Origin: Paracoccus luteus
GTDB lineage: Bacteria > Pseudomonadota > Alphaproteobacteria > Rhodobacterales > Rhodobacteraceae
Assembly: GCF_004522155.1 (NCBI RefSeq)
Contig: NZ_SDEA01000009.1
Location: forward strand, 80,519 to 141,397
DNA: 60,879 bases
Direction: 5' to 3'
Shown: positions 53,492-60,879 of the stretch, one piece after another
Layout: each line of letters begins with the position of its first letter
Numbering within the stretch: position 1 is the stretch's first letter
Made by a program: the position numbers and the translations under genes
The notes under the pieces: model-generated
What the model saw: the letters and a program-made list of their open reading frames with translations, nothing else
Databases searched by the model: none
Told to the model about the DNA's origin: nothing

Positions 53492-53705
53492 CGTTGCCGC
53501 GAGGGCGAGCCTCGCGTGGCGCACCCGCCGCAGGACGGCCGGAATCGGACACCCGCTTCTGGCCTTGCGCCGGAGCGCGGCGCGACGATGAGCCGCCAGC
53601 ATGCCCGCGCCGGCCCCTGCCCCGCGGTCAAGGCGACCCTCGGCCCCGCCGTGCAGGCCGCTGCCCCGCCGACCACCATCCCGGCAGCCCCTTTGCACAC
53701 AGCAA
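53492..53705. other. Intergenic stretch without a recognised gene
   Basis: The 317 bases between the clpX and tsf stops hold two terminators and this stretch. Short frames exist on both strands, but none has a ribosome site, signal peptide or family match. I see nothing else in it. Confidence 0.5.
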
Positions 53706-53733
53706 CAAAAAAGCCGGCCCAAGGCCGGCTTTT
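53706..53733 (-). terminator. tsf terminator
   Basis: AAAAAGCCGGCCCAAGGCCGGCTTTT: perfect GCCGGCC stem with A and T runs. On the minus strand it follows the tsf stop by about 20 bases. Confidence 0.82.
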
Positions 53734-53754
53734 CCTGCTTTGCTGTCGAAACCC

Positions 53755-54636
53755 TCAGGCGCCCTTCAGCGTCTTGGCGACCTCGGCGGCAAAGTCCTCT
53801 TCCTTCTTCTCGATCCCCTCGCCGACGGCGACGCGGGCAAAGCCCGTCACCTCGACGCCCGCGTCCCGGGCGGCCTGGGCCACGGTCACGTCGGGGTTGA
53901 TGACGAATTTCTGCCCCAGCAGCGTCACCTCTTCGAAGAACTTGGACATGCGGCCGACGATCATCTTCTCGATCACCGCATCGGGCTTGCCCGACTCGCG
54001 CGCCTGTTCGGTCAGCACGGATTTCTCACGCTCGACCAGCGCCGGGTCCAGGTCCGCCTCGGACAGCGACGCGGGCGAGGTCGCGGCGATGTGCATCGCG
54101 ATCTGGCGGCCGATCTCGGCGGCGTTGTCGCCTTTCAGGCCGACCAGCACGCCGATCTTGCCCATGCCCTCGGCGGCGGCGTTGTGGACATAGCTGACCA
54201 CCGTGTCGCCCGTGACCCGGACCATGCGGCGCAGGGTCATGTTCTCGCCGATGCGGGCGATGGCCTCGGTCAGCACGACGCCGACCGGTTTGCCGTTGAC
54301 CGTGGCGTCGTTCAGCGCCTCGACCGAATCGACATCCAACGCGGCCTGCGCGATGGCGCGGACCATCGACTGGAACTCCTCGTTCTTGCCGACGAAGTCG
54401 GTTTCCGAGTTCACCTCGACCGCGACGCCCACGCCGCCCTTGACCGCGACGCCGATCAGGCCCTCGGCCGCGACGCGGCCCGATTTCTTGGCCGCCTTGG
54501 CCAGGCCCTTGGTCCGCAGCCAGTCGATCGCGGCTTCCATGTCGCCGTCGGTCTCGGTCAGCGCCCGTTTGGCGTCCATCATGCCGGCGCCGGTCGTCTC
54601 GCGCAGATCTTTCACCATCGCTGCAGTGATCGCCAT
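53755..54636 (-). CDS. tsf: Elongation factor Ts
   Basis: 293 residues; it exchanges GDP for GTP on EF-Tu. The N-terminal UBA-like domain holds [16 protein letters not shown] and [19 protein letters not shown], followed by the core with [15 protein letters not shown] and two dimer-fold subdomains. Start MAITAAMVK with AGGAGAG upstream. It is the second gene of the rpsB-tsf operon. Confidence 0.98.
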   Translation of the reverse strand: MAITAAMVKDLRETTGAGMMDAKRALTETDGDMEAAIDWLRTKGLAKAAKKSGRVAAEGLIGVAVKGGVGVAVEVNSETDFVGKNEEFQSMVRAIAQAALDVDSVEALNDATVNGKPVGVVLTEAIARIGENMTLRRMVRVTGDTVVSYVHNAAAEGMGKIGVLVGLKGDNAAEIGRQIAMHIAATSPASLSEADLDPALVEREKSVLTEQARESGKPDAVIEKMIVGRMSKFFEEVTLLGQKFVINPDVTVAQAARDAGVEVTGFARVAVGEGIEKKEEDFAAEVAKTLKGA

Positions 54637-54658
54637 GGTCCTCTCCTTTTGAATGCGA

Positions 54659-54681
54659 CAGGCGGGGATGATCCCCGCCTG
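54659..54681 (-). other. Perfect palindrome between rpsB and tsf
   Basis: CAGGCGGGGAT-G-ATCCCCGCCTG is an 11-pair perfect inverted repeat in the 70-base gap. No U-tract follows on the minus strand, so it may adjust the ratio of S2 to EF-Ts by stability or processing rather than termination. Confidence 0.5.
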
Positions 54682-54706
54682 GTGATTGTTCGATGACCCG
54701 CCGGGA

Positions 54707-55516
54707 TCAGGCGTCGACAGCGGCGGCCTGTTCGCGCGCGGCGGCCGCGGCCTCGGCCTCGTCCAGGTCGTCCAGATCCTCGGCCGGGGCATCGCTCAGC
54801 GCGCCCAGGTCGACGCCGGCGGCGCCCATCTGCGCCGACATGCCGTCCAGCGCCGCGCGGGCCACCAGGTCGCAATACAGCGCAATGGCGCGCGCCGCGT
54901 CGTCGTTCCCGGGGATCACGTGGTCGATGCCCTTGGGCGAGCAGTTGGTGTCCACGACGGCAACGACCGGGATGCCCAGCTTGTTCGCCTCGAGGACGGC
55001 CAGGTCTTCCTTGTTGACGTCGATGACGAACAGCAGGTCCGGCAGGCCGCCCATCTCGCGGATACCGCCCAGGCTGGCCTGCAGCTTGGCCTGCTCACGC
55101 TCCATCCCCAGGCGTTCCTTCTTGGTCAGCCCTTCGGCGCCCGAGGCCATCGCCTCGTCGATCTGCTTCAGCCGCTGGATCGACTGGCTGACGGTTTTCC
55201 AGTTGGTCAGCGTGCCGCCCAGCCAGCGGTGGTTCATATAGAATTGCGCGGATTTTTCCGCGGCGTCGGCCACCGCCTTCTGCGCCTGGCGCTTGGTGCC
55301 GACGAACAGCACCCGGCCGCCCTTGGCGACGGTGTCGCGAATCATCGTCAGCGCCGCGTCCAGCATCGGAACGGTCTGCGTCAGGTCGATGATGTGGATG
55401 CCGTTGCGGTCGCCATAGATGAATTCCGCCATGCGCGGATTCCAGCGTTGCGTCTGGTGACCATAGTGAACGCCAGCTTCAAGCAGCTGACGCATCGAGA
55501 AATCAGGAAGCGCCAT
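54707..55516 (-). CDS. rpsB: 30S ribosomal protein S2
   Basis: 269 residues. [62 protein letters not shown] and [12 protein letters not shown] are diagnostic. I place the start at MALPDFS (55516); an ATG 6 bases earlier is possible. A 35-residue acidic/alanine tail extends the C terminus. A leader of about 115 bases precedes it. Confidence 0.97.
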   Translation of the reverse strand: MALPDFSMRQLLEAGVHYGHQTQRWNPRMAEFIYGDRNGIHIIDLTQTVPMLDAALTMIRDTVAKGGRVLFVGTKRQAQKAVADAAEKSAQFYMNHRWLGGTLTNWKTVSQSIQRLKQIDEAMASGAEGLTKKERLGMEREQAKLQASLGGIREMGGLPDLLFVIDVNKEDLAVLEANKLGIPVVAVVDTNCSPKGIDHVIPGNDDAARAIALYCDLVARAALDGMSAQMGAAGVDLGALSDAPAEDLDDLDEAEAAAAAREQAAAVDA

Positions 55517-55639
55517 GTCCATGTCCTTTCCGGTTTGCGCCTCGGCGAGGGATTCAGGGCCCCTGACGGGAACCCCAACCGGTGGACCGCGACGGATGTC
55601 TCCCGTCGGGCGGCCCGCCCTCGCCTGTGAAGTGGGGGT

Positions 55640-55668
55640 GCCTTAGTCGCAATTCGGTCCAAAGGCAA
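55640..55668 (-). promoter_or_regulatory. Predicted rpsB promoter
   Basis: On the minus strand: TTGCCT, exactly 17 bases, TAAGGC. The -35 is the same TTGCCT as at rpsA. The 115-base GC-rich leader can fold, which fits S2 autoregulation. Confidence 0.6.
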
Positions 55669-55712
55669 GCCTGCGCAAGCTGGAATGGACGGCATTCTAA
55701 CGATCCGGCGGA

Positions 55713-55741
55713 TTGCGCAGCCGCGTCAACCGGACCTTAAG
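55713..55741 (+). promoter_or_regulatory. Possible chemotaxis operon promoter
   Basis: TTGCGC, 17 bases, CTTAAG, about 80 bases before the STAS gene. No flagellar-type (sigma-28) promoter was seen. Confidence 0.4.
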
Positions 55742-55819
55742 GGATCTGCGCCACAACGGGCGAACAAGGTTCAGGGAAAGGGCGCGACTGATGCGGCTGC
55801 GATTCGAAGGCGACCCGGC

Positions 55820-56101
55820 ATGGCGATGATGGTGCTGGCCGCGCGACTGGACCTGACCGCCGCGCGTCCGCTGACGGACGCGCTGCTGGCGCACGCCGGG
55901 TCCGACCTGACGGTGGATGCGGGCCGCGTGGAGCATCTGGGGGGCCTTGCCGTGCAGGCGCTGCTGGCTGCCGCGCAGCGCTGGCGCGACGATGGCTGCG
56001 CGCTGGCGGTCTGGCCCCGGTCGGCGGCATTCGACGACGCCCTCGCGCGGTTCGGACTGACCGATGCGGTCCCGGGCCAAGGGGCACCGGCATGGGCCTG
56101 A
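55820..56101 (+). CDS. Small STAS-domain protein of the chemotaxis operon
   Basis: About 93 residues. VLAARLDLTAARPLTDALLA, DLTVDAGRVEHLGGLAVQALLAA and LARFGLTDA follow the STAS/anti-sigma-antagonist fold. The usual phosphorylated Ser is replaced in the GRVEHLGG turn, so it may bind rather than be switched by phosphorylation. It overlaps cheY by 10 bases and leads the operon. The start is uncertain (ATG 55820 or 55826). Confidence 0.72.
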   Translation: MAMMVLAARLDLTAARPLTDALLAHAGSDLTVDAGRVEHLGGLAVQALLAAAQRWRDDGCALAVWPRSAAFDDALARFGLTDAVPGQGAPAWA

Positions 56102-56457
56102 ACATCCTTGCGGTCGATGACAGCCGCACCATGCGCGATATGGTCCGCCTGACGCTTGCCTCGGTCGGCATGAACGTGACCGTGGCCGAAGATGGCGTGC
56201 ACGGGCTGGAACTGCTGGAAGGATCGCTGCCCGACGCCATCATCTCGGACATCAACATGCCCCGGCTGGACGGCTTCGGCTTTATCCGGGCTGTGCGCGG
56301 GATCGACCGGCTGCGGGCGGTTCCGATCCTGGTCCTGACGACCGAAAGCGCGCCGGAACTGCGGGCGCGCGCACGCGACGCCGGGGCCACCGGCTGGATC
56401 GTCAAGCCGTTCGACCCCCGCAAACTGGTCCATACCGTGCAGCTGGTCACCGGCTGA
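56092..56457 (+). CDS. Chemotaxis response regulator CheY (first copy)
   Basis: 121 residues, a single receiver domain. Asp9 and Asp10 bind metal, Asp53 in SDINMPRLDG is the phosphorylation site, Thr83 or Thr84 is the switch and Lys105 completes the site. There is no output domain, so it acts by binding a partner. It begins inside the STAS gene. Confidence 0.92.
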   Translation: MGLNILAVDDSRTMRDMVRLTLASVGMNVTVAEDGVHGLELLEGSLPDAIISDINMPRLDGFGFIRAVRGIDRLRAVPILVLTTESAPELRARARDAGATGWIVKPFDPRKLVHTVQLVTG

Positions 56458-56471
56458 GAAAGGGCGATACG

Positions 56472-58658
56472 ATGTCCATCGATGCGATGACCGAGATCCG
56501 CGCCTCGTTCTTCGTCGAGTGCGAAGAGCTGATGGAAAGCCTGCACGACGCGCTGGCGATCCTGGACGCGGGCGACGGGACGGACGAAACCGTCAACGTG
56601 GTCTTTCGGGCGGTCCACTCGATCAAGGGCGGCGCGGGCGCCTTCGGCCTTGATGCGCTGGTCGGCTTTGCCCACCGGCTTGAAACGGTTCTGGATGAAC
56701 TGCGCGCGGGGCGACTGGACCCGACGCCGGGCGCGGTCAGGTTGTTCTTTCAGGCCGCGGACATGCTGCACGACCACATCCGCGCCGCGCAGTCGCAGGA
56801 CGCGCCACCCCCGACCGGCGAGGATGTGCTGCGCGCGCTGGAGGGGCTGATGCAGGCCGCCCCTCAGGCCGAACCCGAGGCGGTTGATTTCACCCCCACC
56901 GGCTTGTCGTTCGATCCGATGCTGCCGCAATGGACGACCCCACCCGGGACGTCGGAATGGACGATCCGGTTCCGCCCCCACGCCGGGCTTTACCGCAGCG
57001 GCAACGAGGCGCTGCTGATCCTGCGTGCGCTGGCGGGTCTGGGCGATACTCACACCACCTGCATCGTTCCGCCGGCGCTGGCGCTGGACCCGGCCACGGC
57101 CGAGCAGCCGCAACTGGGCTGGATCATCACCCTGACAGGCGACGTGTCCGAGGCGGACATTCGCGAGATTTTCGATTTCGTGACCGACGTCTGCGATCTG
57201 GACATCTCGCCCGCGGATGATGCGGCGGACGGCAGCGCCACGGATGGCGTGGCCGCGGCGATGGCCTCGCCCGACGCGATCCCCTTCCGCCTGGCGCCGG
57301 ACAGCATCGTCGCTGCGGCAAACCATGACGATCCGCCCGCCACGTCGCCCGGCGTGGGCGAGGCCGGGCTGGCGCCCGAGCTGCAGCCACCGCCCGCCCC
57401 TTCGAACGCAGCCGCACCGGCCCCGGCGCAGCCTGCGTCACCCAAGGCCGAACCCGACGCGGCCGCCGCCACGATCCGCGTCGATCTGGACCGCGTGGAC
57501 CGGCTGGTCAACCTCGTGGGCGAGCTGGTGATCAACCAGGCCATGCTGGCGCAAAGCGTGACCGAGGCGGGAATGGCCGAGAACACCGCGGTCATGAATG
57601 GCCTGGAAGAGTTCATGATGCTGACGCGCGACATTCAGGATGGCGTGATGATGATCCGCGCCCAGCCCGTCAAACCCCTGTTCCAGCGCATGGCGCGCAT
57701 CGTCCGCGAGGCGTCCACCGGGGTCGCCAAGCAGGTGCGGCTGCGGACCGAGGGCGACCAGACCGAGGTCGACAAGACCGTCATCGAACGCCTGTCGGAC
57801 CCGCTGACGCACATGATCCGCAACTCGGTCGATCACGGGATCGAGACGCCTGCGCGGCGCCTCGCTGCCGGGAAGCCGGCCGAGGGCGTGATCACACTGT
57901 CCGCCTCGCACCGGGCGGGCCGCGTCCTGATCGAAATCTGCGACGACGGCGCCGGCATCGACCGCGCCCGCGTGCGCGACATCGCCGTCGCCCGCGGCCT
58001 GATCGCCGCCGACGCGCAGCTGACCGAGGCTGAGGTGGACAACCTGCTGTTCCTGCCGGGATTCTCGACGGCGTCGCAGGTGTCGGCGCTGTCGGGGCGC
58101 GGCGTCGGCATGGATGTCGTGAAACGCGCCATCACCGCGCTTGGCGGGCGCGTCGCCATCGCGAGCGAACCGGGCGTCGGCACCAAGTTCTCGATCTCGC
58201 TGCCGCTGACGCTGGCGGTGCTGGACGGGATGGTGGTGCGCGTCGCCGACCAGACCCTGGTCGTGCCGCTCTCCTCGATCGTCGAGACGGCGACCCTGAC
58301 GCCACAAGCCATCCGCAGGATCGGCCGCAGCGCCGAGGTTCTGCACATCCGCGGCGACTTGGTCCCGCTGTTCGATCTGGGCGCCCGTCTGGGGTTCCGG
58401 CAGGCCAGGGCCGCCGGCGACCGCGTCGTCATCCTGACCACGCAAGAGGACGGCGGCCGCGCGGCCCTGATCGTCGATGCCATCATGGAGCAGCGCCAGG
58501 TCGTCATCAAAGGGCTGAGCCGCAATTATGGCCGGGTCCCGGGCGTCGCGGCGGCCACCATCCTGGGCGACGGCAAGGTCGCCCTGATCCTCGATCCCTC
58601 GGACCTCACCCGTTCGTCCCCGCAGACCGCCATCGACGCGATACCGCTTGCAGGATGA
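56472..58658 (+). CDS. cheA: Chemotaxis histidine kinase CheA
   Basis: 728 residues. P1 (about 5-105) holds the phosphorylated His49 in AVHSIKGGAGAFG. A P2-like segment is near 160-255, then a Pro/Ala linker. P3 dimerisation is near 335-410. The ATPase domain has the N box NSVDHGIETPARR, DDGAGID, and FLPGFSTASQVSALSGRGVG. The C-terminal CheW-like P5 (about 590-725) includes VVPLSSIVET and LFDLGARLG. It phosphorylates the two CheY proteins of the operon. GAGAAAGGGCGATACG precedes the ATG. Confidence 0.96.
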   Translation: MSIDAMTEIRASFFVECEELMESLHDALAILDAGDGTDETVNVVFRAVHSIKGGAGAFGLDALVGFAHRLETVLDELRAGRLDPTPGAVRLFFQAADMLHDHIRAAQSQDAPPPTGEDVLRALEGLMQAAPQAEPEAVDFTPTGLSFDPMLPQWTTPPGTSEWTIRFRPHAGLYRSGNEALLILRALAGLGDTHTTCIVPPALALDPATAEQPQLGWIITLTGDVSEADIREIFDFVTDVCDLDISPADDAADGSATDGVAAAMASPDAIPFRLAPDSIVAAANHDDPPATSPGVGEAGLAPELQPPPAPSNAAAPAPAQPASPKAEPDAAAATIRVDLDRVDRLVNLVGELVINQAMLAQSVTEAGMAENTAVMNGLEEFMMLTRDIQDGVMMIRAQPVKPLFQRMARIVREASTGVAKQVRLRTEGDQTEVDKTVIERLSDPLTHMIRNSVDHGIETPARRLAAGKPAEGVITLSASHRAGRVLIEICDDGAGIDRARVRDIAVARGLIAADAQLTEAEVDNLLFLPGFSTASQVSALSGRGVGMDVVKRAITALGGRVAIASEPGVGTKFSISLPLTLAVLDGMVVRVADQTLVVPLSSIVETATLTPQAIRRIGRSAEVLHIRGDLVPLFDLGARLGFRQARAAGDRVVILTTQEDGGRAALIVDAIMEQRQVVIKGLSRNYGRVPGVAAATILGDGKVALILDPSDLTRSSPQTAIDAIPLAG

Positions 58659-58663
58659 TTGCC

Positions 58664-59128
58664 ATGACCGAAAATCTCTCGACCGCCGCGCAGGAAATCG
58701 AGCTTCTGGCCTTTCGGCTGGGTGAACAGGAATATTGCCTCGACATCATGTCGGTCCGGGAAATCCGCGGCTGGACCAGCGCGACGCCGCTGCCGTTCTC
58801 GCCCGCGCACGTCAAGGGCGTGATCAACCTGCGCGGCACCGTGCTGCCGGTGATCGACCTGGCCGTCCGCCTGGGCATGCCGCCGGTCCGCGCGGACGAG
58901 CGGAACGTGATCATCGTCGTTTCGGTCAACGGCCACACGGCCGGGCTGTTGGTGGATGCCGTCTCGGACATCCTGTCGATCGCCACAGACCAGCTGCAAC
59001 CCCCGCCGGATCTGGCGGGCGATCTGGAAAGCAGCTGCATCAGCGCGCTGACCCTGGTCGGGCAGCGGCTGATCCGCGTCCTTCAACTGGGCGCCGTGCT
59101 GCCCGCCCGACCAGCCGAGGCAGCATGA
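58664..59128 (+). CDS. cheW: Chemotaxis coupling protein CheW
   Basis: About 154 residues. It couples chemoreceptors to CheA. FRLGEQEYCLDIMSVREIRG, GVINLRGTVLPVIDLAVRLG and VDAVSDIL are the family hallmarks. An ATG at 58655 overlaps the cheA stop as ATGA; the ATG at 58664 has AGGA 8 bases upstream and is preferred. Confidence 0.95.
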   Translation: MTENLSTAAQEIELLAFRLGEQEYCLDIMSVREIRGWTSATPLPFSPAHVKGVINLRGTVLPVIDLAVRLGMPPVRADERNVIIVVSVNGHTAGLLVDAVSDILSIATDQLQPPPDLAGDLESSCISALTLVGQRLIRVLQLGAVLPARPAEAA

Positions 59129-59955
59129 CGGCGCCGGACCATCCGGCCGCCCCGCCCGCCGCGGCGGGTTTTGACGACCCGTCCTTCGGCCGCCTCGCGG
59201 CGCTGATCTATCGCGAGGCGGGCATCGTCCTGGGTCCGGAAAAGACCAGCATGATGCGGGCGCGGCTGACCAAGCGCCTGGCGGCCAGCGGCGCCCCGGA
59301 CCTCGACGCGTATCTTCGCCTCGTGGACGGTGGCAAGCGCGACGACGAGCTGGCCAACCTTGTTTCCGCGCTTACGACGAACGTGACGCATTTCTTTCGC
59401 GAAAGTCACCATTTCGACTTCCTGCGGCAGACTGTTTTCTCCGACCCTTCCCTGCGGGGACGGTTGCCGCGCATCTGGTCTGCAGGATGCTCCAGCGGGC
59501 AAGAGCCGTATTCCATCGCCATGACCGCCCAGTCATGCGACGCGCGCGCGACGATCACGGCCACCGACGTGGACCGCCAGATCCTCGCGCGCGCCGAACG
59601 GGCGATCTATGCCGACGCCGAAATCGGCGGGGTGCCGTTGCATCTGCGGGCGGCCGCCTTCGACCGGGTGCCCGAGGGCTGGCGGATCAGACCCGCGCTG
59701 CGCGCGATGGTGTCGTTCCAGCCCCTGAACCTGCATGCGTTCTGGCCGTTCGACGGGCCGTTCGATGCCATCTTCTGCCGCAATGTCATCATCTATTTCG
59801 ATCCCGCCGCCCAGATGCGGCTGTGGTCCAGGTTCTGCACCCAGCTGCGGCCCGGCGGGCTGCTTTTCATCGGTCATTCCGAACGCATTCCCGACACCAT
59901 GCGCGGCGTCCTGCGCCCCGTCGGGCACACGATCTATCGATATCTGCCGAGCTGA
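59125..59955 (+). CDS. cheR: Chemotaxis protein methyltransferase CheR
   Basis: 276 residues; it methylates receptor glutamates with S-adenosylmethionine. The N-terminal helical domain contains YREAGIVLGPEKTSMMRARL. The catalytic domain has NVTHFFRESHHFDFL, SAGCSSGQEPYSIAMT (cofactor loop), ATDVDRQIL, and FCRNVIIYFDPAAQ. The start overlaps the cheW stop as ATGA. The partner methylesterase cheB is not in the visible part of the operon. Confidence 0.96.
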   Translation: MTAPDHPAAPPAAAGFDDPSFGRLAALIYREAGIVLGPEKTSMMRARLTKRLAASGAPDLDAYLRLVDGGKRDDELANLVSALTTNVTHFFRESHHFDFLRQTVFSDPSLRGRLPRIWSAGCSSGQEPYSIAMTAQSCDARATITATDVDRQILARAERAIYADAEIGGVPLHLRAAAFDRVPEGWRIRPALRAMVSFQPLNLHAFWPFDGPFDAIFCRNVIIYFDPAAQMRLWSRFCTQLRPGGLLFIGHSERIPDTMRGVLRPVGHTIYRYLPS

Positions 59956-59972
59956 CGCATCAAGGGGACAAG

Positions 59973-60359
59973 ATGAGCATCAAGGATCAGCTGCACATCA
60001 TGGTCGTCGACGACATGTCGACCAGCCGGGGCCTGATCGTGCAGGCGCTGGAAAGCATGGGCATCCGCAACATCCACCACGCCGCGGACGGGACCGACGC
60101 GCTCGCCAAGATTGCCCGGCGTCCGGTGCATCTTGTCCTGTCAGACTTCAACATGCCGGGGATCGACGGGCTAGAGCTGCTGCGCAACCTCAGGGGGAAC
60201 GCCCCGACCCGCGGTGTGGGGTTCGTGCTGATCACGGGCCGCGCCGACAAAAGCATCATCGATCGCGGCAAGGATCTGGGGATGAACAACTTCATCCGCA
60301 AACCCTTCACGCCTGTCGAACTGAAAGCCTGCCTCGAGGCCGTGGTGGGGCGGTTCTGA
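59973..60359 (+). CDS. Chemotaxis response regulator CheY (second copy)
   Basis: 128 residues. Asp13 and Asp14 bind metal, Asp58 in SDFNMPGIDG is phosphorylated, Thr88 and Lys110 complete the site. It is closer to classical CheY than the first copy (FIRKPFTPVELK). AAGGGGACAAG lies before the ATG. Two receivers for one CheA are common in Alphaproteobacteria, where one is a phosphate sink. Confidence 0.93.
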   Translation: MSIKDQLHIMVVDDMSTSRGLIVQALESMGIRNIHHAADGTDALAKIARRPVHLVLSDFNMPGIDGLELLRNLRGNAPTRGVGFVLITGRADKSIIDRGKDLGMNNFIRKPFTPVELKACLEAVVGRF

Positions 60360-60361
60360 CG

Positions 60362-60733
60362 GTGACCTGCGCGAATGATCTCGTGGGGGCGATTGCCGGC
60401 GAATTGCACGATCTTGCCCTCGGCCTGGCAGTACTGCAGGACGTCCTGTCGCTGCCCGCCCCGCCCGGTGCCGCGACCGGCGGGCCGGCGGTCGAGGCAG
60501 TGATCGCCCTGCAGGATCTTGACCGGCTGACCCAGACAGCCGCCGCGCTGGCCGCCATGCTGCGCCATCTGGCCGGCAACGGCGATGCGCACCGTGCAAT
60601 GACGCGGGCGGCGGCCTTCGAGGTGCTGCGGGCCGGGGGGCTGCCGTCGCTGCAGGCCCGGATGCAGGGCCGCCTCGCTGGCGCAGCGGATGGCACCCTG
60701 GACGCAGCCGCGGCGACGGTGCAGCGGCGATGA
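60362..60733 (+). CDS. Unknown helical protein of the chemotaxis operon
   Basis: About 123 residues from a GTG 2 bases after the cheY stop. VGAIAGELHDLALGLAVLQDVLS and LDRLTQTAAALAAMLRHLAG are amphipathic helices; the rest is Ala/Gly-rich. No family is recognised. The position next to cheY could suit a CheY-binding or phosphatase role such as CheZ's, but the CheZ motif is absent, so this is only a guess. Confidence 0.6.
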   Translation: MTCANDLVGAIAGELHDLALGLAVLQDVLSLPAPPGAATGGPAVEAVIALQDLDRLTQTAAALAAMLRHLAGNGDAHRAMTRAAAFEVLRAGGLPSLQARMQGRLAGAADGTLDAAAATVQRR

Positions 60734-60805
60734 ACACAGGGTTTCTCATGGACCCCGCCGTGGGCGCCACCGATCCCGCTGGCGCGCGGGCAGAAACAAT
60801 CACCA

Positions 60806-60834
60806 TTGCGGCGGCGCCGGACTTTCATTATCCC
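60806..60834 (+). promoter_or_regulatory. Predicted tRNA promoter
   Basis: TTGCGG, 17 bases, TATCCC, with the tRNA starting 10 bases later, as expected for a stable RNA. Confidence 0.5.
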
Positions 60835-60843
60835 AAGCCTGCG

Positions 60844-60879
<36 letters not shown>

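Overview
The window is chromosomal DNA of a very GC-rich alphaproteobacterium. The gene set and order point to Rhodobacteraceae, probably Paracoccus or a close relative. The clues are an NDUFA12 homologue, the order rpsA-ihfB-lapA-trpF-trpB, a DUF2155 gene beside a solitary MlaD gene, a Suf-associated small membrane protein, DUF2842, and an Entner-Doudoroff edd gene. Nearly all of it is ordinary core genome, densely packed with many 4-base ATGA overlaps. I saw no prophage, insertion sequence, CRISPR array or toxin-antitoxin pair. The genus is inference; the features are read from the sequence.

Layout. 1-7450: a divergent peptide-uptake locus. An M20 amidohydrolase and a fused ABC ATPase lie on the minus strand; a binding protein and two permeases lie on the plus strand. 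7437-12945: thiamine diphosphokinase, DUF2842, purA, then edd with an operator-like palindrome inside its promoter, a DUF2147 protein and hisA. 13054-17423: secG, pyrG, a small secreted protein and a soluble PAS protein resembling aerotaxis sensors. 17507-24654: mfd with a long basic tail, a Suf-associated membrane protein, hemB, a lytic transglycosylase and ssb. 24715-29513: aroB-aroK facing a small membrane protein, a large secreted protein and xerD. 29441-37519: a fucosyltransferase-like protein, transketolase, an EamA permease, a lipid A acyltransferase, accB and accC. 37571-43488: an EF-hand protein, aat, DUF2155, mlaD, NDUFA12, a FOXRED1-like oxidoreductase, cmk and a DxD glycosyltransferase.

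43681-48713 holds rpsA, ihfB, lapA, trpF, a GNAT gene and trpB. 48810-55516 holds an acidic repeat protein, DUF4893, DUF2237, pth, clpP, clpX, tsf and rpsB. 55820-60733 is a chemotaxis operon (STAS, cheY, cheA, cheW, cheR, cheY, unknown). The window ends inside a tRNA gene, probably tRNA-Arg.

Regulatory reading. Many promoters fit TTGCNN, 17 bases, then a TA-rich hexamer. The best are pyrG, secG, rpsA, rpsB, transketolase and edd. The transketolase gene and its divergent neighbour appear to share one palindromic TTGCAA as the -35 of both promoters. GC hairpins with U-tracts separate many convergent genes. A dispersed AAATATCC/GC-hairpin repeat occurs at four intergenic sites. I found no clear candidate for a wholly new multi-gene system. 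The most interesting items are local: the shared -35, the edd operator, the FOXRED1-like/NDUFA12 pairing, the repeat family, the PAS protein and the chemotaxis operon's unknown parts.
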